A stretch of 64,000 nt of DNA, taken from the NCBI RefSeq assembly GCF_031143425.1, contig NC_090438.1, positions 775,073,138-775,137,137 on the forward strand, in the 5' to 3' direction. Under the pieces are notes generated by a model. The model saw nothing but the letters and a program-made list of their open reading frames with translations, was not told the DNA's origin and did not search any database. How positions within the stretch are numbered: position 1 is the first letter of the stretch; the number at the start of each line of letters is the position of its first letter. The stretch comes from Pleurodeles waltl. Its lineage: Eukaryota > Chordata > Amphibia > Caudata > Salamandridae. Shown here in pieces: positions 12,101-25,689 of the stretch. The translations under genes and the position numbers were made by a program.

Positions 12101-15100
12101 GCCAAATTTTGAGGTTTGCAAAGAATTGTGGGTAACAGAACCTGGTCCGAGCCCCGCAAGTCACCCCTCCTTGGATTCCCCTAGGTCTCTAGTTTTCAGA
12201 AATGCACAGGTTTGGTAGGTTTCCCTAGGTGCCGGCTGAGCTAGAGGCCAAAATCTACAGGTAGGCAGTTCGCAAAAAACACCTCTGTTTTCTTCCAAAA
12301 TTTTGGATGTGTCCACGTTGCGCTTTGGGGTGTTTCCTGTCGCGGGCGCTAGGCCTACCCACACAAGTGAGGTAACATTTTTATCGGGAGACTTGGGGGA
12401 ACGCTGGGTGGAAGGAAATTTGTGGCTCCTCTCAGATTCCAGAACTTTCTGCCACAGAAATGTGAGGAACATGTGTTTTTTTAGCCAAATTTTGAGGTTT
12501 GCAAAGGATTCTGGGTAACAGAACCTGGTCCGAGCCCCGCAAGTCACCCCGTCTTGGATTCCCCTAGGTCTCTAGTTTTCAGAAATGCACAGGTTTGGTA
12601 GGTTTCCCTAGGTGCCGGCTGAGCTATAGGCCAAAATCTACAGGTAGGCACTTCGCAAAAAACACCTCTGTTTTCTTCCTAAATTTTGGATGTGTCCACG
12701 TTGAGCTTTGGGGTGTTTCCTGTCGCGGGCGCTAGGCCTACCCACACAAGTGAGGTATCATTTTTATCGGGAGACTTGGGGGAACGCTGGGTGGAAGGAA
12801 ATTTGTGGCTCCTCTCAGATTCCAGAACTTTCTGCCACAGAAATGTGAGGAACATGTGTTTTTTTAGCCAAATTTTGAGGTTTGCAAAGGATTCTGGGTA
12901 ACAGAACCTGGTCCGAGCCCCGCAAGTCACCCCATCTTGGATTCCCCTAGGTCTCTAGTTTTCAGAAATGCACAGGTTTGGTAGGTTTCCCTAGGTGCCG
13001 GCTGAGCTAGAGGCCAAAATCTACAGGTAGGCACTTCGCAAAAAACACCTCTGTTTTCTTCCAAAATTTTGGATGTGTCCACGTTGCGCTTTGGGGTGTT
13101 TCCTGTCGCCGGCGCTAGGCCTACCCACGCAAGTGAGGTATCATTTTTATCGGGAGACTTGGGGGAACGCTGAGTGGAAGGAAATTTGTGGCTCCTCTCA
13201 GATTCCAGAACTTTCTGCCACAGAAATGTGAGGAACATGTGTTTTTTTAGCCAAATTTTGAGGTTTGCAAAGGATTCTGGGTAACAGAACCTGGTCCGAG
13301 CCCCGCAAGTCACCCCTCCTTGGATTCCCCTAGGTCTCTAGTTTTCAGAAATGCACAGGTTTGGTAGGTTTCCCTAGGTGCCGGCTGAGCTAGAGGCCAA
13401 AATCTACAGGTAGGCACTTCGCAAAAAACACCTATGTTTTCTTCCAAAATTTTGGATGTGTCCACTTTGCGCTTTGGGGTGTTTCCTGTCGCCGGCGCTA
13501 GGCCTACCCACGCACGTGAGGTATCATTTTTATCGGGAGACTTGGGGGAACGCTGGGTAGAAGGAAATTTGTGGCTCCTCTCAGATTCCAGAACTTTCTG
13601 CCACAGAAATGTGAGGAACATGTGTTTTTTTAGCCAAATTTTGAGGTTTGCAAAGGATTCTGGGTAACAGGACCTGGTCCGAGCCCCGCAAGTCACCCCT
13701 CCTTGGTTTCCCCTAGGTCTCTAGTTTTCAGAAATGCACAGGTTTGGTAGGTTTCCCTAGGTGCCGGCTGAGCTAGAGGCCAAAATCTGCAGGTAGGCAC
13801 TTCGCAAAAAACACCTCTGTTTTCTTCCAAAATTTTGGATGTGTCCACGCTGCGCTTTGGGGTGTTTCCTGTCGCCGGCGCTAGGCCTACCCACGCAAGT
13901 GAGGTATCATTTTTATCGGGAGACTTGGGGGAACGCTGGGTGGAAGGAAATTTGTGGCTCCTCTCAGATTCCAGAACTTTCTGCCACAGAAATGTGAGGA
14001 ACATGTGTTTTTTTAGCCACATTTTGAGGTTTGCAAAGGATTCTGGGTAACAGAACCTGGTCCGAGCCCCGCAAGTCACCCCTCCTTGGATTCCCCTAGG
14101 TCTCTAGTTTTCAGAAATGCACAGGTTTGGTAGGTTTCCCTAGGTGCCGGCTGAGCTAGAGGCCAAAATCTACAGGTAGGCACTTCGCAAAAAACACCTC
14201 TGTTTTCTTCCAAAATTTTGGATGTGTCCACGTTGCGCTTTGGGGTGTTTCCTGTTGCGGGCGCTAGGCCTACCCACACAAGTGAGGTATCATTTTTATC
14301 GGGAGACTTGGGGGAACGCTGGGTGGAAGGAAATTTGTGGCTCCTCTCAGATTCCAGAACTTTCTGTCACAGAAATGTGAGGAACATGTGTTTTTTTAGC
14401 CAAATTTTGAGGTTTGCAAAGGATTCTGGGTAACAGAACCTGGTCCGAGCCCCGCAAGTCACCCCGTCTTGGATTCCTCTAGGTCTCTAGTTTTCAGAAA
14501 TGCACAGGTTTGGTAGGTTTCCCTAGGTGCCGGCTGAGCTAGAGGCCAAAATCTACAGGTAGGCACTTCGCAAAAAACACCTCTGTTTTCTTCCAAAATT
14601 TTGGATGTGTCCACGTTGCGCTTTGGGGTGTTTCCTGTCGCGGGCGCTAGGCCTACCCACACAAGTGAGGTATCATTTTTATCGGGAGACTTGGGGGAAC
14701 GCTGGGTGGAAGGAAATTTGTGGCTCCTCTCAGATTCCAGAACTTTCTGCCACAGAAACGTGAGGAACATGTGTTTTTTTAGCCAAATATTGAGGTTTGC
14801 AAAGGATTCTGGGTAACAGAACCTGGTCCGAGCCCCGCAAGTCACCCCTCCTTGGATTCCCCTAGGTCTCTAGTTTTCAGAAATGCACAGGTTTGGTAGG
14901 TTTCCCTAGGTGCCGGCTGAGCTAGAGGCCAAAATCTGCAGGTAGGCACTACGCAAAAAACACCTCTGTTTTCTTCCAAAATTTTGGATGTGTCCACGTT
15001 GCGCTTTGGGGTGTTTCCTGTCGCGGGCGCTAGGCCTACCCACGCAAGTGAGGTATCATTTTTATCGGGAGACTTGGGGGAACGCTGGGAAGAAGGAAAT

Positions 15101-15324
15101 TTGTGGCTCCTCTCAGATTCCAGAACTTTCTGCCACAGAAATGTGAGGAACATGTGTTTTTTTAGCCAAATTTTGAGGTTTGCAAAGGATTCTGGGTAAC
15201 AGAACCTGGTCCGAGCCCCACAAGTCACCCCTCCTTGGATTCCCCTAGGTCTCTAGTTTTCAGAAATGCACAAGTTTGGTAGGTTTCCCTAGGTGCCGGC
15301 TGAGCTAGAGGACAAAATCTACAG
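6131..15324 (+). repeat. Higher-order repeat, group 1, copy II (24 monomers, expanded)
   Basis: It starts like copy I and follows it monomer by monomer for about 3.6 kb at an offset of 6,130. From about 9.8 kb it diverges. Its monomers at 10,005 and 10,388 instead match copy I at an offset of 5,364. It then holds about eight extra monomers (roughly 10.6-14.5 kb) before the last two monomers again match the end of copy I at an offset of 9,194. The extra monomers near 12.7-14.0 kb are related to those at 25.2-27.5 kb. These include the forms with CACGTTGAGC, and with ACCTATG together with CCACTTTGCG. Confidence 0.85.
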
Positions 15325-18300
15325 GTAGGCACTTCACAAAAAACACCTCTGTTTTCTTCCAAAATTTTGGATGTGTCCACGTTGCGCTTTGGGGTGTTTC
15401 CTGTCGCGGGCGCTAGGCCTACCCACACTAGTGAGGTATCATTTTTAATCGGGAGACTTGGGGGAACACTGGGTGGAAGGAAAATTGTGGCTCCTCTCAG
15501 ATTCCAGAACTTTCTACCACAGAAATGTGAGGAACATGTGTTTTTTTAGCCAAATATTGAGGTTTGCAAAGGATTCTGGGTAACAGAACCTGGTCCGAGC
15601 CCCGCAAGTCACCCCTCCTTGGATTCCCCTACGTCTCTAGTTTTCAGAAATGCACAGGTTTGGTAGGTTTCCCTAGGTGCCGGCTGAGCTAGAGGCCAAA
15701 ATCTACAGGTAGGCACTTCGCAAAAAACACCTCTGTTTTCTTCCAAAATTTTGGATGTGTCCACGTTGCGCTTTGGGGTGTTTCCTGTCGCCGGCGCTAG
15801 GCCTACCCACGCAAGTGAGGTATCATTTTTATCGGGAGACTTGGGGGAACGCTGGGTGGAAGGAAATTTGTTGCTCCTCTCAGATTCCAGAACTTTCTGT
15901 TACAGAAATGTGAGGAACATGTGTTTTTTTAGCCAAATTTTGAGGTTTGCAAAGGATTCTGGGTAACAGAACCTGGTCCGAGCCCCGCAAGTCACCCCTC
16001 CTTGGTTTCTCCTAGGTCTCTAGTTTTCAGAAATGCACAGGTTTGGTAGGTTTCCCTAGGTGCCGGCTGAGCTAGAGGCCAACATCTGCAGGTAGGCACT
16101 TCGCAAAAAACACCTCTGTTTTCTTCCAAAATTTTGGATGTGTCCACGTTGCGCTTTGGGGTGTTTCCTGTCGCCGGCGCTAGGCCTACCCACGCAAGTG
16201 AGGTATCATTTTTATCGGGAGACTTGGGGGAACGCTGGGTGGAAGGAAATTTGTGGCTCCTCTCAGATTCCAGAACTTTCTGCCACAGAAATGTGAGGAA
16301 CATGTGTTTTTTTAGCCAAATTTTGAGGTTTGCAAAGGATTCTGGGTAACAGAACCTGGTCCGAGCCCTGCAAGTCACCCCTCCTTGGATTCCCCTAGGT
16401 CTCTAGTTTTCAGAAATGCACAGGTTTGGTAGGTTTCCCTAGGTGCCGGCTGAGCTATAGGCCAAAATCTACAGGTAGGCACTTCGCAAAAAACACCTCT
16501 GTTTTCTTCCAAAATTTTGGATGTGTCCACGTTGCGCTTTGGGGCGTTTCCTGTCGCGGGCGCTAGGCCAACCCACGCAAGTGAGGTATCATTTTTATCG
16601 GGAGACTTGGGGGAACGCTGGGTGGAAGGAAATTTGTGGCTCCTCCCAGATTCCAGAACTTTCTGCCACAGAAATGTGAGGAACATGTGTTTTTTTAGCC
16701 AAATTTTGAGGTTTGCAAAGGATTCTGGGTAACAGAACCTGGTCCGAGCTCCGCAAGTCACCCCTCCTTGGTTTCCCCTAGGTCTCTAGTTTTCAGACAT
16801 GCACAGTTTTTGTAGGTTTCCCTAGGTACCGGCTGAGCTAGAGGCCAAAATCTGCAGGTAGGCACTTCGCAAAAAACACCTCTGTTTTCTTCCAAAATTT
16901 TGGATGTGTCCACGTTGCGCTTTGGGGTGTTTCCTGTCGCCGGCGCTAGGCCTACCCACGCAAGTGAGGTATCATTTTTATCGGGAGACTTGGGGGAACG
17001 CTGGGTGGAAGGAAATTTGTGGCTCCTCTCAGATTCCAGAACTTTCTGCCACAGAAATGTGAGGAACATGTGTTTCTTTAGCCAAATTTTGAGGTTTGCA
17101 AAGGATTCTGGGTAACAGAACCTGGTCCGAGCCCCGCAAGTCACCCCTCCTTGGATTCCCCTAGGTCTCTAGTTTTCAGAAATGCACAAGTTTGGTAGGT
17201 TTCCCTAGGTGCTGGCTGAGCTATAGGCCAAAATCTACAGGTAGGCACTTCGCAAAAAACACCTCTGTTTTCTTCCAAAATTTTGGATGTGTCCACGTTG
17301 CGCTTTGGGGTGTTTCCTGTCGCGGGCGCTAGGCCTACCCACACAAGTGAGGTATCATTTTTATCGGGAGACTTGGGGGAACGCTGGGTGGAAGGAAATT
17401 TGTGGCTCCTCTCAGATTCCAGAACTTTCTGCCACAGAAATGTGAGGAACATGGGTTTTTTTAGCCAAATTTTGAGGTTTGCAAAGGATTCTGGGTTACA
17501 GAACCTGGTCTGAGCCCCGCAAGTCACCCCATCTTGAATTCCCCTAGGTCTCTAGTTTTCAGAAATGCACAGGTTTGGTAGGTTTCCCTAGGTGCCGGCT
17601 GAGCTAGAGGCCAAAATCTACAGGTAGGCACTTCGCAAAAAAACACCTCTCTTTTCTTCCAAAATTTTGGATGTGTCCACGTTGCGCTTTGGGGCATTTC
17701 CTGTCGCGGGCGCTAGGCCTACCCACGCAAGTGAGGTATCATTTTTATCGGGAGACTTGGGGGAACGCTGGGTGGAAGGAAATTTGTGGCTCCTCCCAGA
17801 TTCCAGAACTTTCTGCCACAGAAATGTGAGGAACATGTGTTTTTTTAGCCAAATTTTGAGGTTTGCAAAGGATTCTGGGTAACAGAACCTGGTCCGAGCC
17901 CCGCAAGTCACCCCTCCTTGGATTCCCCTAGGTCTCTAGTTTTCAGAAATGCACAGGTTTGGTAGGTTTCCCTAGGTGCCGGCTGAGCTAGACGCCAAAA
18001 TTTGCAGGTAGGCACTTCACAAAAAACACCTCTGTTTTCTTCCAAAAATTTGGATGTGTCCACGTTGCGCTTTGGGGTGTTTCCTGTCGCGGGCGCTAGG
18101 CCTACCCACGCAAGTGAGGTATCATTTTTATCGGGAGACTTGGGGGAACGCTGGGTAGAAGGAAATTTGTGGCTCCTCTCAGATTCCAGAACTTTCTGCC
18201 ACAGAAATGTGAGGAACATGTGTTTTTTAAGCCAAATTTTGAGGTTTGCAAAGGATTCTGGGTAACAGAACCTGGTCCGAGCTCCGCAAGTCACCCCTCC

Positions 18301-21300
18301 TTGGTTTCCCCTAGGTCTCTAGTTTTCAGACATGCACAGGTTTTGTAGGTTTCCCTAGCTGCCGGCTGAGCTAGAGGCCAAAATCTGCAGGTAGGCACTT
18401 CGCAAAAAACACCTCTGTTTTCTTCCAAAATTTTGGATGTGTCCACGTTGCGCTTTGGGGTGTTTCCTGTCGCCGGCGCTAGGCCTACCCACGCAAGTGA
18501 GGTATCATTTTTATCGGGAGACTTGGGGGAACGCTGGGTGGAAGGAAATTTGTGGCTCCTCTCAGATTCCAGAACTTTCTGCCACAGAAATGTGAGGAAC
18601 ATGTGTTTTTTTAGCCAAATTTTGAGGTTTGCAAAGGATTCTGGGTAACAGAACCTGGTCCGAGCCCCGCAAGTCACCCCTCCTTTGTTTCCCCTAGGTC
18701 TCTAGTTTTCAGAAATGCACAGGTTCGGTAGGTTTCCCTAGGTGCCGGCTGAGCTAGAGGCCAAAATCTGCAGGTAGGCACTTCGCAAAAAACACCTCTG
18801 TTTTCTTCCAAAATTTTGGATGTGTCCACGCTGCGCTTTGGGGTGTTTCCTGTCGCCGGCGCTAGGCCTACCCACGCAAGTGAGGTATCATTTTTATCTG
18901 GAGACTTGGGGGAACGCTGGGTGGAAGGAAATTAGTGGCTCCTCTCAGATTCCAGAACTTTCTGCCACAGAAATGTGAGGAACATGTGTTTTTTTAGCCA
19001 CATTTTGAGGTTTGCAAAGGATTCTGGGTAACAGAACCTGGTCCGAGCCCCGCAAGTCACCCCTCCTTGGATTCCCCTACGTCTCTAGTTTTCAGAAATG
19101 CACAGGTTTGGTAGGTTTCCCTAGGTGCCGGCTGAGCTAGAGGCCAAAATCTACAGGTAGGCACTTCGCAAAAAACACCTCTGTTTTCTTCCAAAATTTT
19201 GGATGTGTCCACGTTGCGCTTTGGGGTGTTTCCTGTCGCGGGCGCTAGGCCTACCCACACAAGTGAGGTATCATTTTTATCAGGAGACTTGGGGGAACGC
19301 TGGGTGGAAGGAAATTTGTGGCTCCTCTCAGATTCCAGAACTTTCTGCCACAGAAACGTGAGGAACATGTGTTTTTTTAGCCAAATATTGAGGTTTGCAA
19401 AGGATTCTGGGTAACAGAACCTGGTCCGAACCCCGCAAGTCACCCCTCCTTGGATTCCCCTAGGTCTCTAGTTTTCAGAAATGCACAGGTTTGGTAGGTT
19501 TCCCTAGGTGCCGGCTGAGCTAGAGGCCAAAATCTACAGGTAGGCACTTCGCAAAAAACACCTCTGTTTTCTTCCAAAATTTTGGATGTGTCCACGTTGC
19601 GCTTTGGGGTGTTTCCTCTCGCCGGCGCTAGGCCTACCCACGCAAGTGAGGTATCATTTTTATCGGGAGACTTGGGGGAACGCTGGGTGGAAGGAAATTT
19701 GTGGCTCCTCTCAGATTCCAGAACTCTCTGCAACAGAAATGTGAGGAACATGTGTTTTTTTAGCCAAATTTTGAGGTTTGCAAAGGATTCTGGGTAACAG
19801 AACCTGGTCCGAGCCCCGCAAGTCACCCCTCCTTGGATTCCCCTAGGTCTCTAGTTTTCAGAAATGCACAGGTTTGGTAGGTTTCCCTAGGTGCCGGCTG
19901 AGCTAGAGGCCAAAATCTACAGGTAGGCACTTCGCAAAAAACACCTCTGTTTTCTTCCAAAATTTTAGATGTGTCCACGTTGCGCTTTGGGGTGTTTCCT
20001 GTCGCGGGCGCTAGGCCTACCCACACAAGTGAGGTATCATTTTTATCGGGAGACTTGGGGGAACGCTGGGTGGAAGGAAATTTGTGGCTCCTCTCAGATT
20101 CCAGAACTTTCTGCCACAGAAATGTGAGGAACATGTGTTTTTTTAGCCAAATTTTGAGGTTTGCAAAGGATTCTGGGTAACAGAACCTGGTCCGAGCCCC
20201 GCAAGTCACCCCGTCTTGGATTCCCCTAGGTCTCTAGTTTTCAGAAATGCACAGGTTTGGTAGGTTTCCCTAGGTGCCGGCTGAGCTAGAGGCCAAAATC
20301 TACAGGTAGGAACTTCACAAAAAACACCTCTGTTTTCTTCCAAAATTTTGGATGTGTCCACGTTGCGCTTTGGGGTGTTTCCTGTCGCGGGCGCTAGGCA
20401 TACCCACACAAGTGAGGTATCATTTTTATCGGGAGACTTGGGGGAACGCTGGGTGGAAGGAAATTTGTGGCTCCTCTCAGATTCCAGAACTTTCTGCCAC
20501 AGAAATGTGAGGAACATGTGTTTTTTTAGCCAAATTTTGAGGTTTGCAAAGGATTCTGGGTAACAGAACCTGGTACGAGCCCCGCAAGTCACCCCGTCTT
20601 GGATTCCCCTAGGTCTCTAGTTTTCAGAAATGCACAGGTTTGGTAGGTTTCCCTAGGTGCCGGCTGAGCTAGAGGCCAAAATCTACAGGTAGGCACTTCG
20701 CAAAAAACACCTCTGTTTTCTTCCAAAATTTTGGATGTGTCCACGTTGCGCTTTGGGGTGTTTCCTGTCGCGGGCGCTAGGCCTACCCACACAAGTGAGG
20801 TATCATTTTTATCGGGAGACTTGGGGGAACGCTGGGTGGAAGGAAATTTGTGGCTCCTCTCAGATTCCAGAACTTTCTGCCACAGAAACGTGAGGAACAT
20901 GTGTTTTTTTAGCCAAATATTGAGGTTTGCAAAGGATTCTGGGTAACAGAACCTGGTCCGAGCCCCGCAAGTCACCCCTCCTTGGATTCCCCTAGGTCTC
21001 TAGTTTTCAGAAATGCACAGGTTTGGTAGGTTTCCCTAGGTGCCGGCTGAGCTAGAGGCCAAAATCTGCAGGTAGGCACTACGCAAAAAACACCTCTGTT
21101 TTCTTCCAAAATTTTGGATGTGTCCACGTTGCGCTTTGGGGTGTTTCCTGTCGCGGGCGCTAGGCCTACCCACGCAAGTGAGGTATCATTTTTATCGGGA
21201 GACTTGGGGGAACGCTGGGAAGAAGGAAATTTGTGGCTCCTCTCAGATTCCAGAACTTTCTGCCACAGAAATGTGAGGAACATGTGTTTTTTTAGCCAAA

Positions 21301-21454
21301 TTTTGAGGTTTGCAAAGGATTCTGGGTAACAGAACCTGGTCCGAGCCCCACAAGTCACCCCTCCTTGGATTCCCCTAGGTCTCTAGTTTTCAGAAATGCA
21401 CAAGTTTGGTAGGTTTCCCTAGGTGCCGGCTGAGCTAGAGGACAAAATCTACAG
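15325..21454 (+). repeat. Higher-order repeat, group 1, copy III (16 monomers)
   Basis: It matches copy I at a constant offset of 15,324 bp throughout, including copy-I-specific variants: GCCAACATCT near 16,080, GGTTCGGTAGG near 18,724 and ATTTTAGATG near 19,965. A few private changes (GGGGCATTTCC near 17,692, TTGAATTCCCC near 17,534) show it is not a literal copy. Confidence 0.9.
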
Positions 21455-24400
21455 GTAGGCACTTCACAAAAAACACCTCTGTTTTCTTCCAAAATTTTGG
21501 ATGTGTCCACGTTGCGCTTTGGGGTGTTTCCTGTCGCGGGCGCTAGGCCTACCCACACTAGTGAGGTATCATTTTTAATCGGGAGACTTGGGGGAACACT
21601 GGGTGGAAGGAAAATTGTGGCTCCTCTCAGATTCCAGAACTTTCTACCACAGAAATGTGAGGAACATGTGTTTTTTTAGCCAAATATTGAGGTTTGCAAA
21701 GGATTCTGGGTAACAGAACCTGGTCCGAGCCCCGCAAGTCACCCCTCCTTGGATTCCCCTACGTCTCTAGTTTTCAGAAATGCACAGGTTTGGTAGGTTT
21801 CCCTAGGTGCCGGCTGAGCTAGAGGCCAAAATCTACAGGTAGGCACTTCGCAAAAAACACCTCTGTTTTCTTCCAAAATTTTGGATGTGTCCACGTTGCG
21901 CTTTGGGGTGTTTCCTGTCGCCGGCGCTAGGCCTACCCACGCAAGTGAGGTATCATTTTTATCGGGAGACTTGGGGGAACGCTGGGTGGAAGGAAATTTG
22001 TTGCTCCTCTCAGATTCCAGAACTTTCTGTTACAGAAATGTGAGGAACATGTGTTTTTTTAGCCAAATTTTGAGGTTTGCAAAGGATTCTGGGTAACAGA
22101 ACCTGGTCCGAGCCCCGCAAGTCACCCCTCCTTGGTTTCTCCTAGGTCTCTAGTTTTCAGAAATGCACAGGTTTGGTAGGTTTCCCTAGGTGCCGGCTGA
22201 GCTAGAGGCCAAAATCTGCAGGTAGGCACTTCGCAAAAAACACCTCTGTTTTCTTCCAAAATTTTGGATGTGTCCACGTTGCGCTTTGGGGTGTTTCCTG
22301 TCGCCGGCGCTAGGCCTACCCACGCAAGTGAGGTATCATTTTTATCGGGAGACTTGGGGGAACGCTGGGTGGAAGGAAATTTGTGGCTCCTCTCAGATTC
22401 CAGAACTTTCTGCCACAGAAATGTGAGGAACATGTGTTTTTTTAGCCAAATTTTGAGGTTTGCAAAGGATTCTGGGTAACAGAACCTGGTCCGAGCCCTG
22501 CAAGTCACCCCTCCTTGGATTCCCCTAGGTCTCTAGTTTTCAGAAATGCACAGGTTTGGTAGGTTTCCCTAGGTGCCGGCTGAGCTATAGGCCAAAATCT
22601 ACAGGTAGGCACTTCGCAAAAAACACCTCTGTTTTCTTCCAAAATTTTGGATGTGTCCACGTTGCGCTTTGGGGCGTTTCCTGTCGCGGGCGCTAGGCCA
22701 ACCCACGCAAGTGAGGTATCATTTTTATCGGGAGACTTGGGGGAACGCTGGGTGGAAGGAAATTTGTGGCTCCTCCCAGATTCCAGAACTTTCTGCCACA
22801 GAAATGTGAGGAACATGTGTTTTTTTAGCCAAATTTTGAGGTTTGCAAAGGATTCTGGGTAACAGAACCTGGTCCGAGCTCCGCAAGTCACCCCTCCTTG
22901 GTTTCCCCTAGGTCTCTAGTTTTCAGACATGCACAGTTTTTGTAGGTTTCCCTAGGTACCGGCTGAGCTAGAGGCCAAAATCTGCAGGTAGGCACTTCGC
23001 AAAAAACACCTCTGTTTTCTTCCAAAATTTTGGATGTGTCCACGTTGCGCTTTGGGGTGTTTCCTGTCGCCGGCGCTAGGCCTACCCACGCAAGTGAGGT
23101 ATCATTTTTATCGGGAGACTTGGGGGAACGCTGGGTGGAAGGAAATTTGTGGCTCCTCTCAGATTCCAGAACTTTCTGCCACAGAAATGTGAGGAACATG
23201 TGTTTCTTTAGCCAAATTTTGAGGTTTGCAAAGGATTCTGGGTAACAGAACCTGGTCCGAGCCCCGCAAGTCACCCCTCCTTGGATTCCCCTAGGTCTCT
23301 AGTTTTCAGAAATGCACAAGTTTGGTAGGTTTCCCTAGGTGCTGGCTGAGCTATAGGCCAAAATCTACAGGTAGGCACTTCGCAAAAAACACCTCTGTTT
23401 TCTTCCAAAATTTTGGATGTGTCCACGTTGCGCTTTGGGGTGTTTCCTGTCGCGGGCGCTAGGCCTACCCACACAAGTGAGGTATCATTTTTATCGGGAG
23501 ACTTGGGGGAACGCTGGGTGGAAGGAAATTTGTGGCTCCTCTCAGATTCCAGAACTTTCTGCCACAGAAATGTGAGGAACATGGGTTTTTTTAGCCAAAT
23601 TTTGAGGTTTGCAAAGGATTCTGGGTAACAGAACCTGGTCCGAGCTCCGCAAGTCACCCCTCCTTGGTTTCCCCTAGGTCTCTAGTTTTCAGACATGCAC
23701 AGGTTTTGTAGGTTTCCCTAGCTGCCGGCTGAGCTAGAGGCCAAAATCTGCAGGTAGGCACTTCGCAAAAAACACCTCTGTTTTCTTCCAAAATTTTGGA
23801 TGTGTCCACGTTGCGCTTTGGGGTGTTTCCTGTCGCCGGCGCTAGGCCTACCCACGCAAGTGAGGTATCATTTTTATCGGGAGACTTGGGGGAACGCTGG
23901 GTGGAAGGAAATTTGTGGCTCCTCTCAGATTCCAGAACTTTCTGCCACAGAAATGTGAGGAACATGTGTTTTTTTAGCCAAATTTTGAGGTTTGCAAAGG
24001 ATTCTGGGTAACAGAACCTGGTCCGAGCCCCGCAAGTCACCCCTCCTTTGTTTCCCCTAGGTCTCTAGTTTTCAGAAATGCACAGGTTTGGTAGGTTTCC
24101 CTAGGTGCCGGCTGAGCTAGAGGCCAAAATCTGCAGGTAGGCACTTCGCAAAAAACACCTCTGTTTTCTTCCAAAATTTTGGATGTGTCCACGCTGCGCT
24201 TTGGGGTGTTTCCTGTCGCCGGCGCTAGGCCTACCCACGCAAGTGAGGTATCATTTTTATCAGGAGACTTGGGGGAACGCTGGGTGGAAGGAAATTAGTG
24301 GCTCCTCTCAGATTCCAGAACTTTCTGCCACAGAAATGTGAGGAACATGTGTTTTTTTAGCCACATTTTGAGGTTTGCAAAGGATTCTGGGTAACAGAAC

Positions 24401-24800
24401 CTGGTCCGAGCCCCGCAAGTCACCCCTCCTTGGATTCCCCTAGGTCTCTAGTTTTCAGAAATGCACAGGTTTGGTAGGTTTCCCTAGGTGCCGGCTGAGC
24501 TAGAGGCCAAAATCTACAGGTAGGCACTTCGCAAAAAACACCTCTGTTTTCTTCCAAAATTTTGGATGTGTCCATGTTGCGCTTTGGGGTGTTTCCTGTC
24601 GCGGGCGCTAGGCCTACCCACACAAGTGAGGTATCATTTTTATCAGGATACTTGGGGGAACGCTGGGTGGAAGGAAATTTGTGGCTCCTCTCAGATTCCA
24701 GAACTTTCTGCCACAGAAACGTGAGGAACATGTGTTTTTTTAGCCAAATATTGAGGTTTGCAAAGGATTCTGGGTAACAGAACCTGGTCCGAGCCCCGCA
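21455..24800 (+). repeat. Higher-order repeat, group 1, copy IV (shortened)
   Basis: It matches copy II at an offset of 15,324 up to about 23.6 kb, then jumps to an offset of 14,557. That corresponds to loss of about 767 bp (two monomers) relative to II. Beyond about 24.2 kb the variants are mixed (for example TATCAGGAGAC and TATCAGGATAC). Group 1 then gives way to the second HOR group, so the right limit is approximate. Confidence 0.75.
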
Positions 24801-25689
24801 AGTCACCCCTCCTTGGATTCCCCTAGGTCTCTAGTTTTCAGAAATGCACAGGTTTGGTAGGTTTCCCTAGGTGCCGGCTGAGCTAGAGGCCAAAATCTAC
24901 AGGTAGGCACTTCGCAAAAAACACCTCTGTTTTCTTCCAAAATTTTGGATGTGTCCACGTTGCGCTTTGGGGTGTTTCCTCTCGCCGGCGCTAGGCCTAC
25001 CCACCCAAGTGAGGTATCATTTTTATCGGGAGACTTGGGGGAACGCTGAGTGGAAGGAAATTTGTGGCTCCTCTCAGATTCCAGAACTTTCTGCCACAGA
25101 AACGTGAGGAACATGTGTTTTTTTTGCCAAATATTAAGATTTGCAAAGGATTCTGGGTAACAGAACCTGGACCGAGCCCCGCAAGTCACCCCTCCTTGGA
25201 TTCCCCTATGTCTCTAGTTTTCAGAAATGCACAGGTTTGGTAGGTTTCCCTAGGTGCCGGCTGAGCTAGAGGCCAAAATCTACAGGTAGGCACTTCGCAA
25301 AAAACACCTATGTTTTCTTCCAAAATTTTGGATGTGTCCACTTTGCGCTTTGGGGTGTTTCCTGTCGCCGGCGCTAGGCCTACCCACGCACGTGAGGTAT
25401 CATTTTTATCGGGAGACTTGGGGGAACGCTGGGTAGAAGGAAATTTGTGGCTCCTCTCAGATTCCAGAACTTTCTGCCACAGAAATGTGAGGAACATGTG
25501 TTTTTGTAGCCAAATTTTGAGGTTTGCAAAGGATTCTGGGTAACAGGACCTGGTCCGAGCCCCGCAAGTCACCCCTCCTTGGTTTCCCCTAGGTCTCTAG
25601 TTTTCAGAAATGCACAGGTTTGGTAGGTTTCCCTAGGTGCCGGCTGAGCTAGAGGCCAAAATCTGCAGGTAGGCACTTCGCAAAAAACA

